A DNA stretch of 64,000 bases, taken from contig CAWWAC010000003.1 of NCBI GenBank assembly GCA_963934855.1, positions 102,933-166,932 of the forward strand. Reading direction: 5' to 3'. Shown piece by piece: positions 1 through 8,103 of the stretch. The stretch's first letter is position 1. Every line of letters begins with the position of its first letter. The notes under the pieces are model-generated. The model saw nothing but the letters and a program-made list of their open reading frames with translations. It was not told the origin of the DNA and did no database searches. A program made the position numbers and the translations under genes. The stretch comes from MAG-120531 sp963934855. GTDB lineage: Bacteria > Bacteroidota > Bacteroidia > Flavobacteriales > Flavobacteriaceae.

Positions 1-397
1 AAGCATCTGTCTTCTTAATGTAAAAATACATGAAGTTATCATTTAGAATGTTTCTAATCTTAATTCTAAAAGGCTTTGAATTTCCAAAAGTACAAAAGTC
101 TACTGCGTCTATATTTAGGAAAGGAACCAGGCTATCTCCTCCATCTGAATGCAAAATAGAATACACCTTTTTTAAACTTAAATCTATTTCTTCCCGGTCG
201 TACTCTGAATAAAATACCCGCACCCAAAGCGTGTCTACATCTTTGCTATCATAGACCACCACAGAGCCTTGAAAACGCAAAAGATCGTCGTAAAAAATAG
301 GTATCTCACTATTTCTGCTATAGCGTTTTAAGTATGTGTTTAATTCATCACTCACTGGAAAGGCTGGTTTCTTTTTAGACATCATCTTTTCAGACAT
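1..397 (-). CDS. Unrecognised protein, N-terminal part (runs off left edge)
   Basis: An open frame reads leftward from ATG at 397 with no stop to the window edge (132 codons; in-frame ATGs also at 385 and 382). It begins MSEKMMSKKKPAFPVSDELN and continues with runs such as IPIFYDDLLRFQGSVV and DAVDFCTFGNSKPFR. The translation looks like an ordinary soluble globular protein, with no signal peptide or membrane segment. I do not recognise the family. It is divergent from the ABC transporter at 481, with about 80 bp between them. The frame on the opposite strand at 30-212 is short and without recognisable content. This reading as a real gene is inference from length, start context and residue composition. 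Confidence 0.75.
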   Translation of the reverse strand, partial: MSEKMMSKKKPAFPVSDELNTYLKRYSRNSEIPIFYDDLLRFQGSVVVYDSKDVDTLWVRVFYSEYDREEIDLSLKKVYSILHSDGGDSLVPFLNIDAVDFCTFGNSKPFRIKIRNILNDNFMYFYIKKTDA

Positions 398-480
398 GAG
401 ACGTATTTGTTTTAGTAGTTCTTGTAACAAAATACGGATAAATTAGTCAAATAGTATTAGAACCTTTAAATAAATAATCA

Positions 481-1377
481 TTGGAAACCATCTTAAGCGT
501 ATCGGAGCTAACTAAATCTTACGGAAGTCTCATAGCAGTTAAAAAACTGAGCTTTACTATTGAAAAGGGAAATGTATACGGAATTTTGGGGCCTAACGGG
601 AGTGGAAAATCTACCACCTTAGGAATGGTGCTCAGTGTAGTAAACCCCACTCAAGGAAGTTTTAGTTGGTTTGGAGGGGCCCTTTCTACACACCAAGCTT
701 TAAAAAAAGTTGGTGCTATTATTGAGCGGCCTAATTTCTATCCGTATATGAGTGCAGTCAAAAACCTTAGACTGGTGTGTAAAATAAAAGGGGTCTCTGA
801 AAAAACGATAGAAGAAAAACTTGAATTGGTAGGTCTTTTAGACCGTAAAGATTCTCTATTTAGTAGCTACTCTTTGGGTATGAAACAGCGCTTGGCCATT
901 GCCTCTGCGCTTTTAAATGATCCAGAAATTCTCATTTTAGATGAGCCTACCAATGGTTTAGACCCACAGGGAATTCATCAGATTAGAGAGATTATAAAAA
1001 CCATAGCAGCCAAAGGCACTACCATTTTATTGGCCTCTCACCTCTTAGATGAAGTAGAAAAAGTGTGCACCCACGTAGTGGTACTCAGAAAAGGAGAAAA
1101 ACTGTATGCAGGACCCGTGGCAGACATGCAGTCCAACCACGGTTTTGCGCTATTAAAAACCAGTGATATGGGGGCCTTAGAAAACTACCTACAAAGCAGT
1201 GAAGACTTTGAGAGAATTAGCACAGAAAACGGACTTTTAAAGGCTTATTTAACCAAACCCATAGCAGCAGAAACCATTAACAAAAAGCTCATGGACCAAC
1301 AGATCTTGCTCAGCCATTTGGCCGTTCAAAAAGACAGCCTTGAGTCTCAATTCTTAGCCCTTACTAAAAACCTATAA
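481..1377 (+). CDS. ABC transporter ATP-binding protein (ABC-2 exporter)
   Basis: 298 residues. Walker A GPNGSGKST lies at 37-45, the signature YSLGMKQRL near 130 and Walker B LILDEP near 150, followed by the H-loop segment ILLASHLLDEVEKV. This is a complete nucleotide-binding domain of the CcmA/NatA type with about 80 extra C-terminal residues, as in drug, bacitracin or Na+ exporters. The only usable start is TTG at 481: the upstream codon TAA closes the frame and no ATG occurs before the first conserved residues. The permease follows after 9 bp, so the two form one transporter. The substrate cannot be read from sequence. Confidence 0.93.
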   Translation: METILSVSELTKSYGSLIAVKKLSFTIEKGNVYGILGPNGSGKSTTLGMVLSVVNPTQGSFSWFGGALSTHQALKKVGAIIERPNFYPYMSAVKNLRLVCKIKGVSEKTIEEKLELVGLLDRKDSLFSSYSLGMKQRLAIASALLNDPEILILDEPTNGLDPQGIHQIREIIKTIAAKGTTILLASHLLDEVEKVCTHVVVLRKGEKLYAGPVADMQSNHGFALLKTSDMGALENYLQSSEDFERISTENGLLKAYLTKPIAAETINKKLMDQQILLSHLAVQKDSLESQFLALTKNL

Positions 1378-1386
1378 TTCCTAGCC

Positions 1387-2220
1387 ATGAAAAGATTATT
1401 ACAAATTGAACTCATTAAACTTTGGAACAACAGGGCTAGTAAAGTATTAATTTTTGGATATTTTATTTTACTGAGCTCTATTGCTCTGGTGGCCGCTATT
1501 AAATTTGATATAGGACCCATTAAATTTCACTTGGCAGAACAAGGTATTTTTAACTTTCCGTATATCTGGCACTTTAATACTTTTATAGCGGCCCTACTTA
1601 AAATTTTCTTAGCCATTATTATTGTATCTATGATGGCTAATGAATACACTTATAAAACCATTAAGCAAAACCTAATAGACGGCCTATCTAAGAAAGAGTT
1701 TATTGCTTCTAAATTCTTAACGGTGGTATTTTTCTCATTGATCTCTACCCTTTTTGTGTGCGTTATTTCCATGATCTTAGGAACTGTTTACTCAGACTAT
1801 ACAGAAATTGGAATTGTACTTACAGACCTTAGGTTTTTAATAGCCTATTTTATTAAGCTCATTGGTTTTTTCTCTTTTTGTCTCTTTGCTGGGGTTTTAG
1901 TTAAACGCTCTGCTTTTGCCCTTGGTTTTTTAATACTCTGGCAAATGTTTGAAGGCTTTATAAGGGGTGTGATCCGTTGGAAGCTTTTTGATGGAGAAAC
2001 CACAGACGCTATCATGGGGTTTTTTCCTTTAAATGCTATGTTTAACGTGCTTAAAGAACCCTTTTCTAGGCTAAGTGCAGTACAGTCTGTAGCCAACCAA
2101 ATAGGGGAAAAAGTATCCTTAAACTACCAAACTACCCTATTGGAAATGGCTATTGTTATTATTTGGACTGCCGTCTTTGTTTGGGGCTCTTATGCCATTG
2201 TAAAGAATAGAGATCTGTAA
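1387..2220 (+). CDS. ABC-2 type transporter permease
   Basis: 277 residues with six hydrophobic segments spread over the chain: one near 20-40, a cluster between 60 and 185, and a last one near 250-270. This is the topology of ABC-2 membrane subunits. The segment ANEYTYKTIKQNLIDGLSKK after the second helix is the usual cytoplasmic coupling region of this family. It lies 9 bp behind the ATPase gene and is almost certainly its membrane partner. Function: export of an unknown substrate across the inner membrane. A uvrB promoter begins just after its stop. Confidence 0.88.
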   Translation: MKRLLQIELIKLWNNRASKVLIFGYFILLSSIALVAAIKFDIGPIKFHLAEQGIFNFPYIWHFNTFIAALLKIFLAIIIVSMMANEYTYKTIKQNLIDGLSKKEFIASKFLTVVFFSLISTLFVCVISMILGTVYSDYTEIGIVLTDLRFLIAYFIKLIGFFSFCLFAGVLVKRSAFALGFLILWQMFEGFIRGVIRWKLFDGETTDAIMGFFPLNAMFNVLKEPFSRLSAVQSVANQIGEKVSLNYQTTLLEMAIVIIWTAVFVWGSYAIVKNRDL

Positions 2221-2241
2221 GGAATTGTTGTTGTGCTTTTG

Positions 2242-2249
2242 TACCTTTG
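2242..2249 (+). promoter_or_regulatory. Promoter -7 element of uvrB (TACCTTTG)
   Basis: Exact match to the Bacteroidota TAnnTTTG -7 element, with TTG triplets 14-20 bp upstream. Transcription would start at or next to the ATG at 2253, so the mRNA may be leaderless. Confidence 0.6.
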
Positions 2250-2252
2250 GGC

Positions 2253-4241
2253 ATGAAATTTTCACTTGAATCTCCCTTTAAGCCTACTGGTGACCAACCA
2301 GAAGCGATTGCGCAATTGGTGGCTGGCTTAAATGAGGGGACCCGCGCACAGACTTTAGAGGGCGTAACAGGTTCTGGTAAAACATTTACAATAGCAAATG
2401 TGGTACAGCAAGTGCAACGGCCTACGCTTATTTTAGCTCATAATAAAACATTGGCTGCTCAGTTGTATTCTGAGTTTAAACAATTTTTTCCTAACAATGC
2501 AGTAGAGTACTTTGTGTCTTACTATGATTATTATCAGCCGGAGGCTTATATACCAACCTCTGGAACCTATATAGAGAAAGACCTCTCTATTAATGAAGAC
2601 ATAGAAAAACTGAGATTAAGTACCACTTCTTCCCTCCTATCTGGCAGGCAAGATGTGATTGTAATTGCTTCTGTTTCTTGCTTGTACGGAATGGGAAACC
2701 CAGTAGAGTTTGAAAAGAATGTCGTGAATATTCAAAAAGACCAGGTTATTTCTAGAACCCAATTTTTAAAGCAGTTGGTCCAAGGACTCTACGCTAGAAC
2801 TACTGCTGATTTTGTAAATGGAAGTTTTAGGGTAAAGGGTGATGTGGTAGATGTTTTTCCAAGTTATACAGACCATGCCATTAGGGTACACTTTTTTGGT
2901 GACGAAATTGAAGAGATTGAAGCCTTTGACCCCCTACATAATAAAACGCTGGAGACTTTTGAAAACCTGAGGATTTTCCCTGCCAATATGTTTGTGAGTT
3001 CTCCAGATATTTTGCAAAATGCCATACACAGCATTCAAGAAGACATGGTAAAACAAGTAGACTTTTTTAAGTCTGAAGGCAAGCATTTAGAGGCCAAAAG
3101 ACTAGAAGAACGCACCACCTTTGACTTAGAAATGATTCGTGAGTTAGGTTACTGTTCTGGTATTGAAAACTACTCTAGATACTTAGATGGCAGGGCACCA
3201 GGCACCAGACCTTTTTGCCTGTTAGACTATTTTCCAAAAGATTTTTTAATGGTCATAGATGAGAGTCATGTCACCATTCCTCAGGTACACGCCATGTTTG
3301 GAGGAGACAGGTCTAGAAAAGAAAATCTGGTGACTTACGGCTTTAGATTGCCGGCTGCTATGGACAACAGGCCCTTAAAATTTGAGGAATTTGAAATTCT
3401 TACGCCGCAGGTGTTATACGTAAGTGCTACCCCTGCAGATTATGAGTTGAGCGTTTCTGGCGGGGTGGTGGTAGAACAAATTATTAGGCCAACTGGGCTC
3501 TTAGATCCTGTTATTGAAGTGCGCTCCTCTAAGAATCAAATTGATGATTTGGTAGCAGAAATTCATAAAAGAGTCTCTTTAGATGAAAGGGTGCTGGTGA
3601 CCACACTTACCAAAAGAATGGCAGAAGAATTGGCCAAATACCTCACTAAAATTGAAGTGCGTTGTAGGTATGTTCATTCAGATGTAGACACCCTAGAGCG
3701 GGTAGAAATCATGCAGGATTTAAGGAAGGGGATTTTTGATGTTCTCATAGGGGTAAACCTTTTAAGAGAAGGCTTGGATTTACCTGAGGTGTCTTTAGTA
3801 GCTATTATAGACGCAGACAAGGAAGGATTTCTAAGAAATGCCAGGTCACTGATACAAACTGTAGGAAGAGCGGCTAGAAACGTCAATGGAAAAGCCATTA
3901 TGTATGCAGACAAAGTGACTAAGAGCATGCAAAAAACCATGGACGAAACCCAGTATAGAAGGGAAAAACAAATGGCCTATAACAAAGCTCACAACACGGT
4001 GCCAAAAGCACTCAATAAAAGTTTAAACAGCGCCCTCACCAAAAATTCAGTCTCTGCTTATCACTTTGAAAAGGCTGCCATTAGGGCCCAAGAACCAGAT
4101 CCTAATTATCTAACGGCAGAAGAAAAAGCTAAGATGATTAAAGAAAAGAGAAAGGCTATGGAAAAAGCGGCTAAAAACCTTGACTTCTTAGAAGCAGCCA
4201 CCCTTAGAGATCAGATTAAAATGCTGCAAGAAGCGAGCTAG
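2253..4241 (+). CDS. uvrB: Excinuclease ABC subunit UvrB
   Basis: 662 residues, the normal UvrB length. It is the damage-verification helicase of nucleotide excision repair, acting with UvrA and UvrC. Walker A GVTGSGKT is at 37-44, the beta-hairpin with YYDYYQPEAY lies near 90, the DESH-type motif VIDESH near 335, and helicase motif QTVGRAARN near 540. A UVR domain for UvrC contact (EKAAKNLDFLEAATLRD) closes the protein. I chose ATG 2253 over the in-frame TTG six bases upstream because that TTG lies inside the -7 element and family members begin MKF. The gene stands alone downstream of the ABC-2 genes. Confidence 0.98.
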   Translation: MKFSLESPFKPTGDQPEAIAQLVAGLNEGTRAQTLEGVTGSGKTFTIANVVQQVQRPTLILAHNKTLAAQLYSEFKQFFPNNAVEYFVSYYDYYQPEAYIPTSGTYIEKDLSINEDIEKLRLSTTSSLLSGRQDVIVIASVSCLYGMGNPVEFEKNVVNIQKDQVISRTQFLKQLVQGLYARTTADFVNGSFRVKGDVVDVFPSYTDHAIRVHFFGDEIEEIEAFDPLHNKTLETFENLRIFPANMFVSSPDILQNAIHSIQEDMVKQVDFFKSEGKHLEAKRLEERTTFDLEMIRELGYCSGIENYSRYLDGRAPGTRPFCLLDYFPKDFLMVIDESHVTIPQVHAMFGGDRSRKENLVTYGFRLPAAMDNRPLKFEEFEILTPQVLYVSATPADYELSVSGGVVVEQIIRPTGLLDPVIEVRSSKNQIDDLVAEIHKRVSLDERVLVTTLTKRMAEELAKYLTKIEVRCRYVHSDVDTLERVEIMQDLRKGIFDVLIGVNLLREGLDLPEVSLVAIIDADKEGFLRNARSLIQTVGRAARNVNGKAIMYADKVTKSMQKTMDETQYRREKQMAYNKAHNTVPKALNKSLNSALTKNSVSAYHFEKAAIRAQEPDPNYLTAEEKAKMIKEKRKAMEKAAKNLDFLEAATLRDQIKMLQEAS

Positions 4242-4328
4242 ATACCTAGATGTAAAATAGAGCTGCTTCTATAAATCTATCCTTTTTTAGAATTTATGGT
4301 GAGCAGAGAATGATCTTATATTATTAAC

Positions 4329-4336
4329 TACCTTTG
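4329..4336 (+). promoter_or_regulatory. Promoter -7 element (TACCTTTG) for the DUF1456 gene
   Basis: Exact TAnnTTTG match 41 bp before the ATG at 4378. The resulting leader is about 35 nt and contains a small GGCC-n5-GGCC stem. Confidence 0.5.
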
Positions 4337-4377
4337 GCCTAAAGGGCCAGTGCCTTTTACTTTAACCCGGACAGTAG

Positions 4378-4824
4378 ATGACTAATAATGATATTTTAAA
4401 AAAATTAAGAGTGGCACTCATGCTCAGAGACTCTGATATTGAAGCCATTATGAGTCTGGTAGATTTTAAAATTAGCACCAGTGAATTGGGCGCTCTTTTT
4501 AGAACGGAAGACCATCCAAAATATATAGAATGTGGCGATCAAATTTTAAGAAACTTCTTAAACGGCCTTATTATTTATACAAGAGGTACTAAAGAATTTC
4601 CTAAAAACCCTGCAGAAGCTTTAAGGCAAAAGCCTGTAATGGCAAAGGCAAAAAATGGATCTGATGCTGAAAAAGCTAGTGCTACTCCTGCGACAAAAAA
4701 ACCAGCTACTGCTAAATCAGCTAAATCTTTTGGGCTGAAGAAACCATTTAAAAAGCCCTTTAAGAAAGCAAAATACGTCTCTGATCTAAGTCCTGTGGCT
4801 TATAAGAACAAAAAAAAATCCTGA
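4378..4824 (+). CDS. DUF1456 / YehS-family protein with basic C-terminal tail
   Basis: 148 residues. Residues 1-80 match the DUF1456 (YehS) fold, with NNDILKKLRVALMLRD at the start and LRNFLNGLIIYTRG near 75, the repeated helical unit of this family. The last 60 residues are low-complexity and very rich in Lys, Ala and Pro (KKPATAKSAKSFGLKKPF and similar), which resembles nucleic-acid-binding tails. The function of the family is unknown; a DNA- or RNA-related role is only a guess from the tail. It is a single gene with its own promoter and a strong terminator that overlaps the stop codon. Confidence 0.85.
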   Translation: MTNNDILKKLRVALMLRDSDIEAIMSLVDFKISTSELGALFRTEDHPKYIECGDQILRNFLNGLIIYTRGTKEFPKNPAEALRQKPVMAKAKNGSDAEKASATPATKKPATAKSAKSFGLKKPFKKPFKKAKYVSDLSPVAYKNKKKS

Positions 4825-4848
4825 GTTTTCACTCAGGATTTTTTTTAA
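4811..4848 (+). terminator. Bidirectional intrinsic terminator (DUF1456 gene / sucC)
   Basis: Inverted repeat AATCCTGAG / CTCAGGATT with a 6-base loop, flanked by an A-run on the left and a T-run on the right. It therefore works for the rightward gene and for convergent sucC. It overlaps the TGA stop of the rightward gene. Confidence 0.85.
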
Positions 4849-4861
4849 ATATATCCAGGTC

Positions 4862-6058
4862 TTATAAGCCCAATAATTCTTTTACCTTATCTGCAGCCTC
4901 TTGAAACTGAACAACAGAATGGACAGCAAAACCTGAATTGTCTAAAATTTCTTTAGCCTCTATGGCATTGGTTCCCTGTAAACGAACAATGATAGGCACC
5001 TTTATAGTGTCTCCCATATTCTTATAAGCTTCTACCACTCCTTGTGCCACTCGGTCACAACGAACAATACCACCAAAAATATTAATCAAAATAGCTTTGA
5101 CGTTAGGATCTTTAAGAATAATCCTAAAAGCTTCTTCTACACGCTTAGCGTCTGCAGTACCTCCTACGTCTAGAAAATTAGCGGGTTCACCACCTGCCAT
5201 TTTAATAAGGTCCATAGTAGCCATAGCAAGTCCAGCTCCATTGACCATACAACCTACATTACCATCTAAATCTACATAGTTTAAACCTACTGCGTTGGCT
5301 TCTACCTCAATGGCGTTTTCTTCTCTAAAGTCTCTCATATCTGCATACTGCTTTCTTCTGAAAAGCGCATTGTCATCTATGGATACCTTAGCGTCAACCG
5401 CCAAAATTTTATCATCAGAGGTCTTTAATACTGGGTTTATTTCAAACAAACTAGCATCTGACTCTTCGTAAGCTTTGTATAAAGACATGACAAATTTGGT
5501 CATTTCTTTAAATGCATTTCCTGAAAGACCTAAATTAAAGGCAATCTTTCTTGCCTGAAAAGGCATTATTCCTGTTGAAGGATTAATAGATTCATGAAAA
5601 ATAAGATGAGGTGTTTTCTCTGCTACTTCTTCAATATCCATTCCTCCCTCTGTAGAATACATAATCATATTTCTACCTGTTGCTCTGTTTAGCAATACTG
5701 ACATATAAAATTCAGAAGTCTCACTTTCACCTGGGTAATACACGTCTTCTCCTACAAGCACTTGGTGCACTCTTTTACCTGCGGCAGATGTTTGAGGGGT
5801 TACCAAGTCCATTCCAATAATATCTCCAGCAATGCGCGCTACCTCGTCTAGGTTTTTGGCTAATTTAACACCACCTCCTTTACCACGGCCACCAGCGTGC
5901 ACCTGCGCCTTTATTACAAACCAGCTTGTTCCCGTTTCTGCTGTTAATTGCTTAGCGGCAGCTACTGCTTCTTCTGGTGTTTGCGCTACAAACCCACGTT
6001 GTATGCGAACGCCAAAACTGGCTAAAATTTCTTTTCCTTGATATTCGTGAAGGTTCAT
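4862..6058 (-). CDS. sucC: Succinyl-CoA synthetase beta subunit (ADP-forming)
   Basis: 398 residues, standard SucC length. The ATP-grasp domain starts MNLHEYQGKEIL and carries the nucleotide loop QVHAGGRGKGGGVK near 52. The C-terminal CoA-ligase domain shows INIFGGIVRCDRVAQG near 320. It makes succinate, ATP and CoA in the TCA cycle together with SucD, which is not in this window. It is a single gene, as is common in Flavobacteriia, with an exact promoter upstream and a shared terminator downstream. Confidence 0.98.
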   Translation of the reverse strand: MNLHEYQGKEILASFGVRIQRGFVAQTPEEAVAAAKQLTAETGTSWFVIKAQVHAGGRGKGGGVKLAKNLDEVARIAGDIIGMDLVTPQTSAAGKRVHQVLVGEDVYYPGESETSEFYMSVLLNRATGRNMIMYSTEGGMDIEEVAEKTPHLIFHESINPSTGIMPFQARKIAFNLGLSGNAFKEMTKFVMSLYKAYEESDASLFEINPVLKTSDDKILAVDAKVSIDDNALFRRKQYADMRDFREENAIEVEANAVGLNYVDLDGNVGCMVNGAGLAMATMDLIKMAGGEPANFLDVGGTADAKRVEEAFRIILKDPNVKAILINIFGGIVRCDRVAQGVVEAYKNMGDTIKVPIIVRLQGTNAIEAKEILDNSGFAVHSVVQFQEAADKVKELLGL

Positions 6059-6081
6059 AATGTTCTATTAAAATTCAGTTG

Positions 6082-6108
6082 CAAAAATAGCAAACAACCA
6101 CCAAAGAG
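6082..6108 (-). promoter_or_regulatory. sucC promoter (-7 TATTTTTG, TTTG upstream)
   Basis: On the minus strand, TATTTTTG occupies 6089-6082, 24 bp from the ATG. TTTG/TTG triplets lie about 15-20 bp further upstream, giving a good Bacteroidota -33/-7 arrangement. Confidence 0.6.
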
Positions 6109-6213
6109 CCTAATTATTAAAGCAAGAGAATACTTTATATCGCGCTTTATTATTTAAATATTTGTTTCATTTAAAACAATTTGTTACAAAAAATTTCAAT
6201 CAAGGTATTTCTC

Positions 6214-6244
6214 TTGCTGATATCCTTACATATAGTTACATTTG
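6214..6244 (+). promoter_or_regulatory. lysA promoter (-33 TTG, -7 TACATTTG)
   Basis: TTG at 6214-6216 and TACATTTG at 6237-6244 are separated by 20 bp, the best -33/-7 match in the window. It rules out the in-frame TTG at 6242 as start codon and supports ATG at 6260. Confidence 0.7.
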
Positions 6245-6259
6245 AAGAAACATTTGAAC

Positions 6260-7498
6260 ATGAGTGAGTTAGATTTGGTTGGAGTGGCACAAGAATTTGG
6301 AGCTCCTGTATACGTGTATGACGCAGATAAAATTAAAAGCCAATACAAACGCTTAACTAATGCGTTTAGCGAGGTGCCAAAATTAAAATTAAATTACGCT
6401 GCAAAAGCGCTCTCTAATATTAGTATTCTTAGACTCATGAACAGCATGGGAAGTGGCTTAGACACGGTTTCTATTCAGGAGGTTCAGCTTGGCCTTCTGG
6501 CTGGTTTTAAACCAAATGATATCATATTTACTCCAAACGGAGTGTCTTTGGAAGAGTTGGAGGCAGCTGCTGCTTTGGGTGTTAAGATTAATATAGACAA
6601 CCTATCCCTATTGGAGCAATTTGGCAACAAACACCCTCATATCCCTGTTTGTATTAGAATAAACCCACACGTGATGGCGGGTGGAAACGCTAATATTTCT
6701 GTGGGTCATATAGATTCTAAATTTGGTATTAGCATTCATCAAATTCCTCATATACTGAGAATTGCAGAACTCACAAAAATGCATGTGAATGGAATTCACA
6801 TGCATACAGGAAGTGACATTTTAGATATTGAAGTCTTCTTATACGCTTCAGAAATCTTATTTGAAACGGCAAAGAACTTTAAAAACTTAGATTTCATAGA
6901 CTTTGGCAGCGGCTTTAAAGTCCCTTATAGAGAAGGAGATATAGAAACCAACATTGAAGAATTAGGGGAAAAATTATCTAAAAAATTCAATACCTTTTGC
7001 AAAGAATACGGCAAAGACCTCACATTGGCATTTGAGCCCGGTAAATTTTTAGTAAGTGAGGCAGGTTCATTTTTGGCTAAGGTCAATGTAGTAAAGCAAA
7101 CCACCTCTACTGTTTTTGCCAGCATAGATAGTGGCTTTAACCACCTTATTAGGCCAATGTTGTACGGCTCTTCTCACAGCATTTACAATATTTCTAATCC
7201 GGCAGGTAGAGAGCGTTTTTACTCCGTAGTAGGGTATATATGTGAAACGGACACCTTTGCTACCAATAGAAAAATTGCAGAGATTACAGAAGGAGATATT
7301 CTTTGTTTTAAAAATGCTGGAGCCTATTGCTTTACTATGGCCAGTAATTATAACTCTAGATATAGACCTGCAGAAGTACTGTGGTATGAAGGAAAAGCCA
7401 TTCTCATTAGGGCAACGGAAACCATGGAAGATATTTTAAAAAACCAAGTAGATGTCAAGGATTTATTTAAAACTAAAAAAGCGCTTTTAGTAGACTAA
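6260..7498 (+). CDS. lysA: Diaminopimelate decarboxylase
   Basis: 412 residues; PLP-dependent fold-III decarboxylase making lysine from meso-diaminopimelate. The PLP lysine is in LNYAAKALSN (near 47). HIDSKFGI, the glycine-rich phosphate loop FIDFGSGFKVPY near 215, and the active-site motif YICETDTF near 330 are all present. The family usually has CESxD at that last site, and flavobacterial forms read CETDT. The start is ATG 6260, because the promoter -7 box covers the upstream TTG. It is monocistronic or followed by the thioredoxin-like gene 30 bp downstream. Confidence 0.96.
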   Translation: MSELDLVGVAQEFGAPVYVYDADKIKSQYKRLTNAFSEVPKLKLNYAAKALSNISILRLMNSMGSGLDTVSIQEVQLGLLAGFKPNDIIFTPNGVSLEELEAAAALGVKINIDNLSLLEQFGNKHPHIPVCIRINPHVMAGGNANISVGHIDSKFGISIHQIPHILRIAELTKMHVNGIHMHTGSDILDIEVFLYASEILFETAKNFKNLDFIDFGSGFKVPYREGDIETNIEELGEKLSKKFNTFCKEYGKDLTLAFEPGKFLVSEAGSFLAKVNVVKQTTSTVFASIDSGFNHLIRPMLYGSSHSIYNISNPAGRERFYSVVGYICETDTFATNRKIAEITEGDILCFKNAGAYCFTMASNYNSRYRPAEVLWYEGKAILIRATETMEDILKNQVDVKDLFKTKKALLVD

Positions 7499-7528
7499 TT
7501 GACTTCTTTATGTTTTAATTTGCAAATT

Positions 7529-8083
7529 ATGAATGTAGCTTCTAAAGTTTTTAATTATTTTTTTACCACCCAACTAGTCATGGCTTTTCTACTCTTACTT
7601 ATGAGTGGCCAACACTTGTGGGGCCAAGAAGTAAAATGGATTTCTTTTGAAGCCGCCGTAGCACAACAAGCAAAAGACGCTTCACCTAAAAAAATGTTTA
7701 TAGATGTATATACAGATTGGTGTGGTTGGTGTAAAAAAATGGATAAAGACACCTTTCAAAATCCAGAAGTAGCTGCATATATGAAAGAGCACTTTTATAT
7801 GGTTAAATTAGATGGAGAGGGAAAAGACCCTATCACTTTTAGAGCGCAAACCTTTTCTTTTATAGACTCTGGCAGAAATGGCTATCACGAATTGGCTGCC
7901 AATTTGTTACAAGGACAGCTGAGCTACCCCACAGTGGTGTTTTTAGATGAACAAATTAATATGCTTTCTCCAGTACCCGGGTATATGGGAGCAGCACCCT
8001 TTTTAAAAATTGCCAAGTACTTTGCGGAAAACACTTATAAAACCGTTAGTTGGGAAAATTATCAAAAAAAAGAGGCTCCTTAG
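7529..8083 (+). CDS. Secreted thioredoxin-fold protein (CGWC)
   Basis: 184 residues. An N-terminal signal peptide (hydrophobic LVMAFLLLLMSGQHLWGQ) is followed by a thioredoxin fold with active site WCGWCKKMD near 70 and the cis-proline segment QLSYPTVVFLD near 140. The pattern of WCxWCK plus TFQNPEVAAYMKEHF matches the thioredoxin_7/DUF255-like group of periplasmic thiol-disulfide proteins. Likely role: reduction or isomerisation of disulfides in the periplasm; the partner is unknown. ATG 7529 is preferred to the TTG at 7499, which would add ten residues before the signal peptide. The stop overlaps a terminator stem. Confidence 0.85.
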   Translation: MNVASKVFNYFFTTQLVMAFLLLLMSGQHLWGQEVKWISFEAAVAQQAKDASPKKMFIDVYTDWCGWCKKMDKDTFQNPEVAAYMKEHFYMVKLDGEGKDPITFRAQTFSFIDSGRNGYHELAANLLQGQLSYPTVVFLDEQINMLSPVPGYMGAAPFLKIAKYFAENTYKTVSWENYQKKEAP

Positions 8084-8098
8084 GAGCCTCTTTTTTTT
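8069..8098 (+). terminator. Bidirectional intrinsic terminator
   Basis: Perfect stem GAGGCTCC / GGAGCCTC with a 3-base loop, A-run before and eight T after. It lies between convergent genes and serves the thioredoxin gene and guaB. Confidence 0.9.
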
Positions 8099-8103
8099 GA
8101 TTG

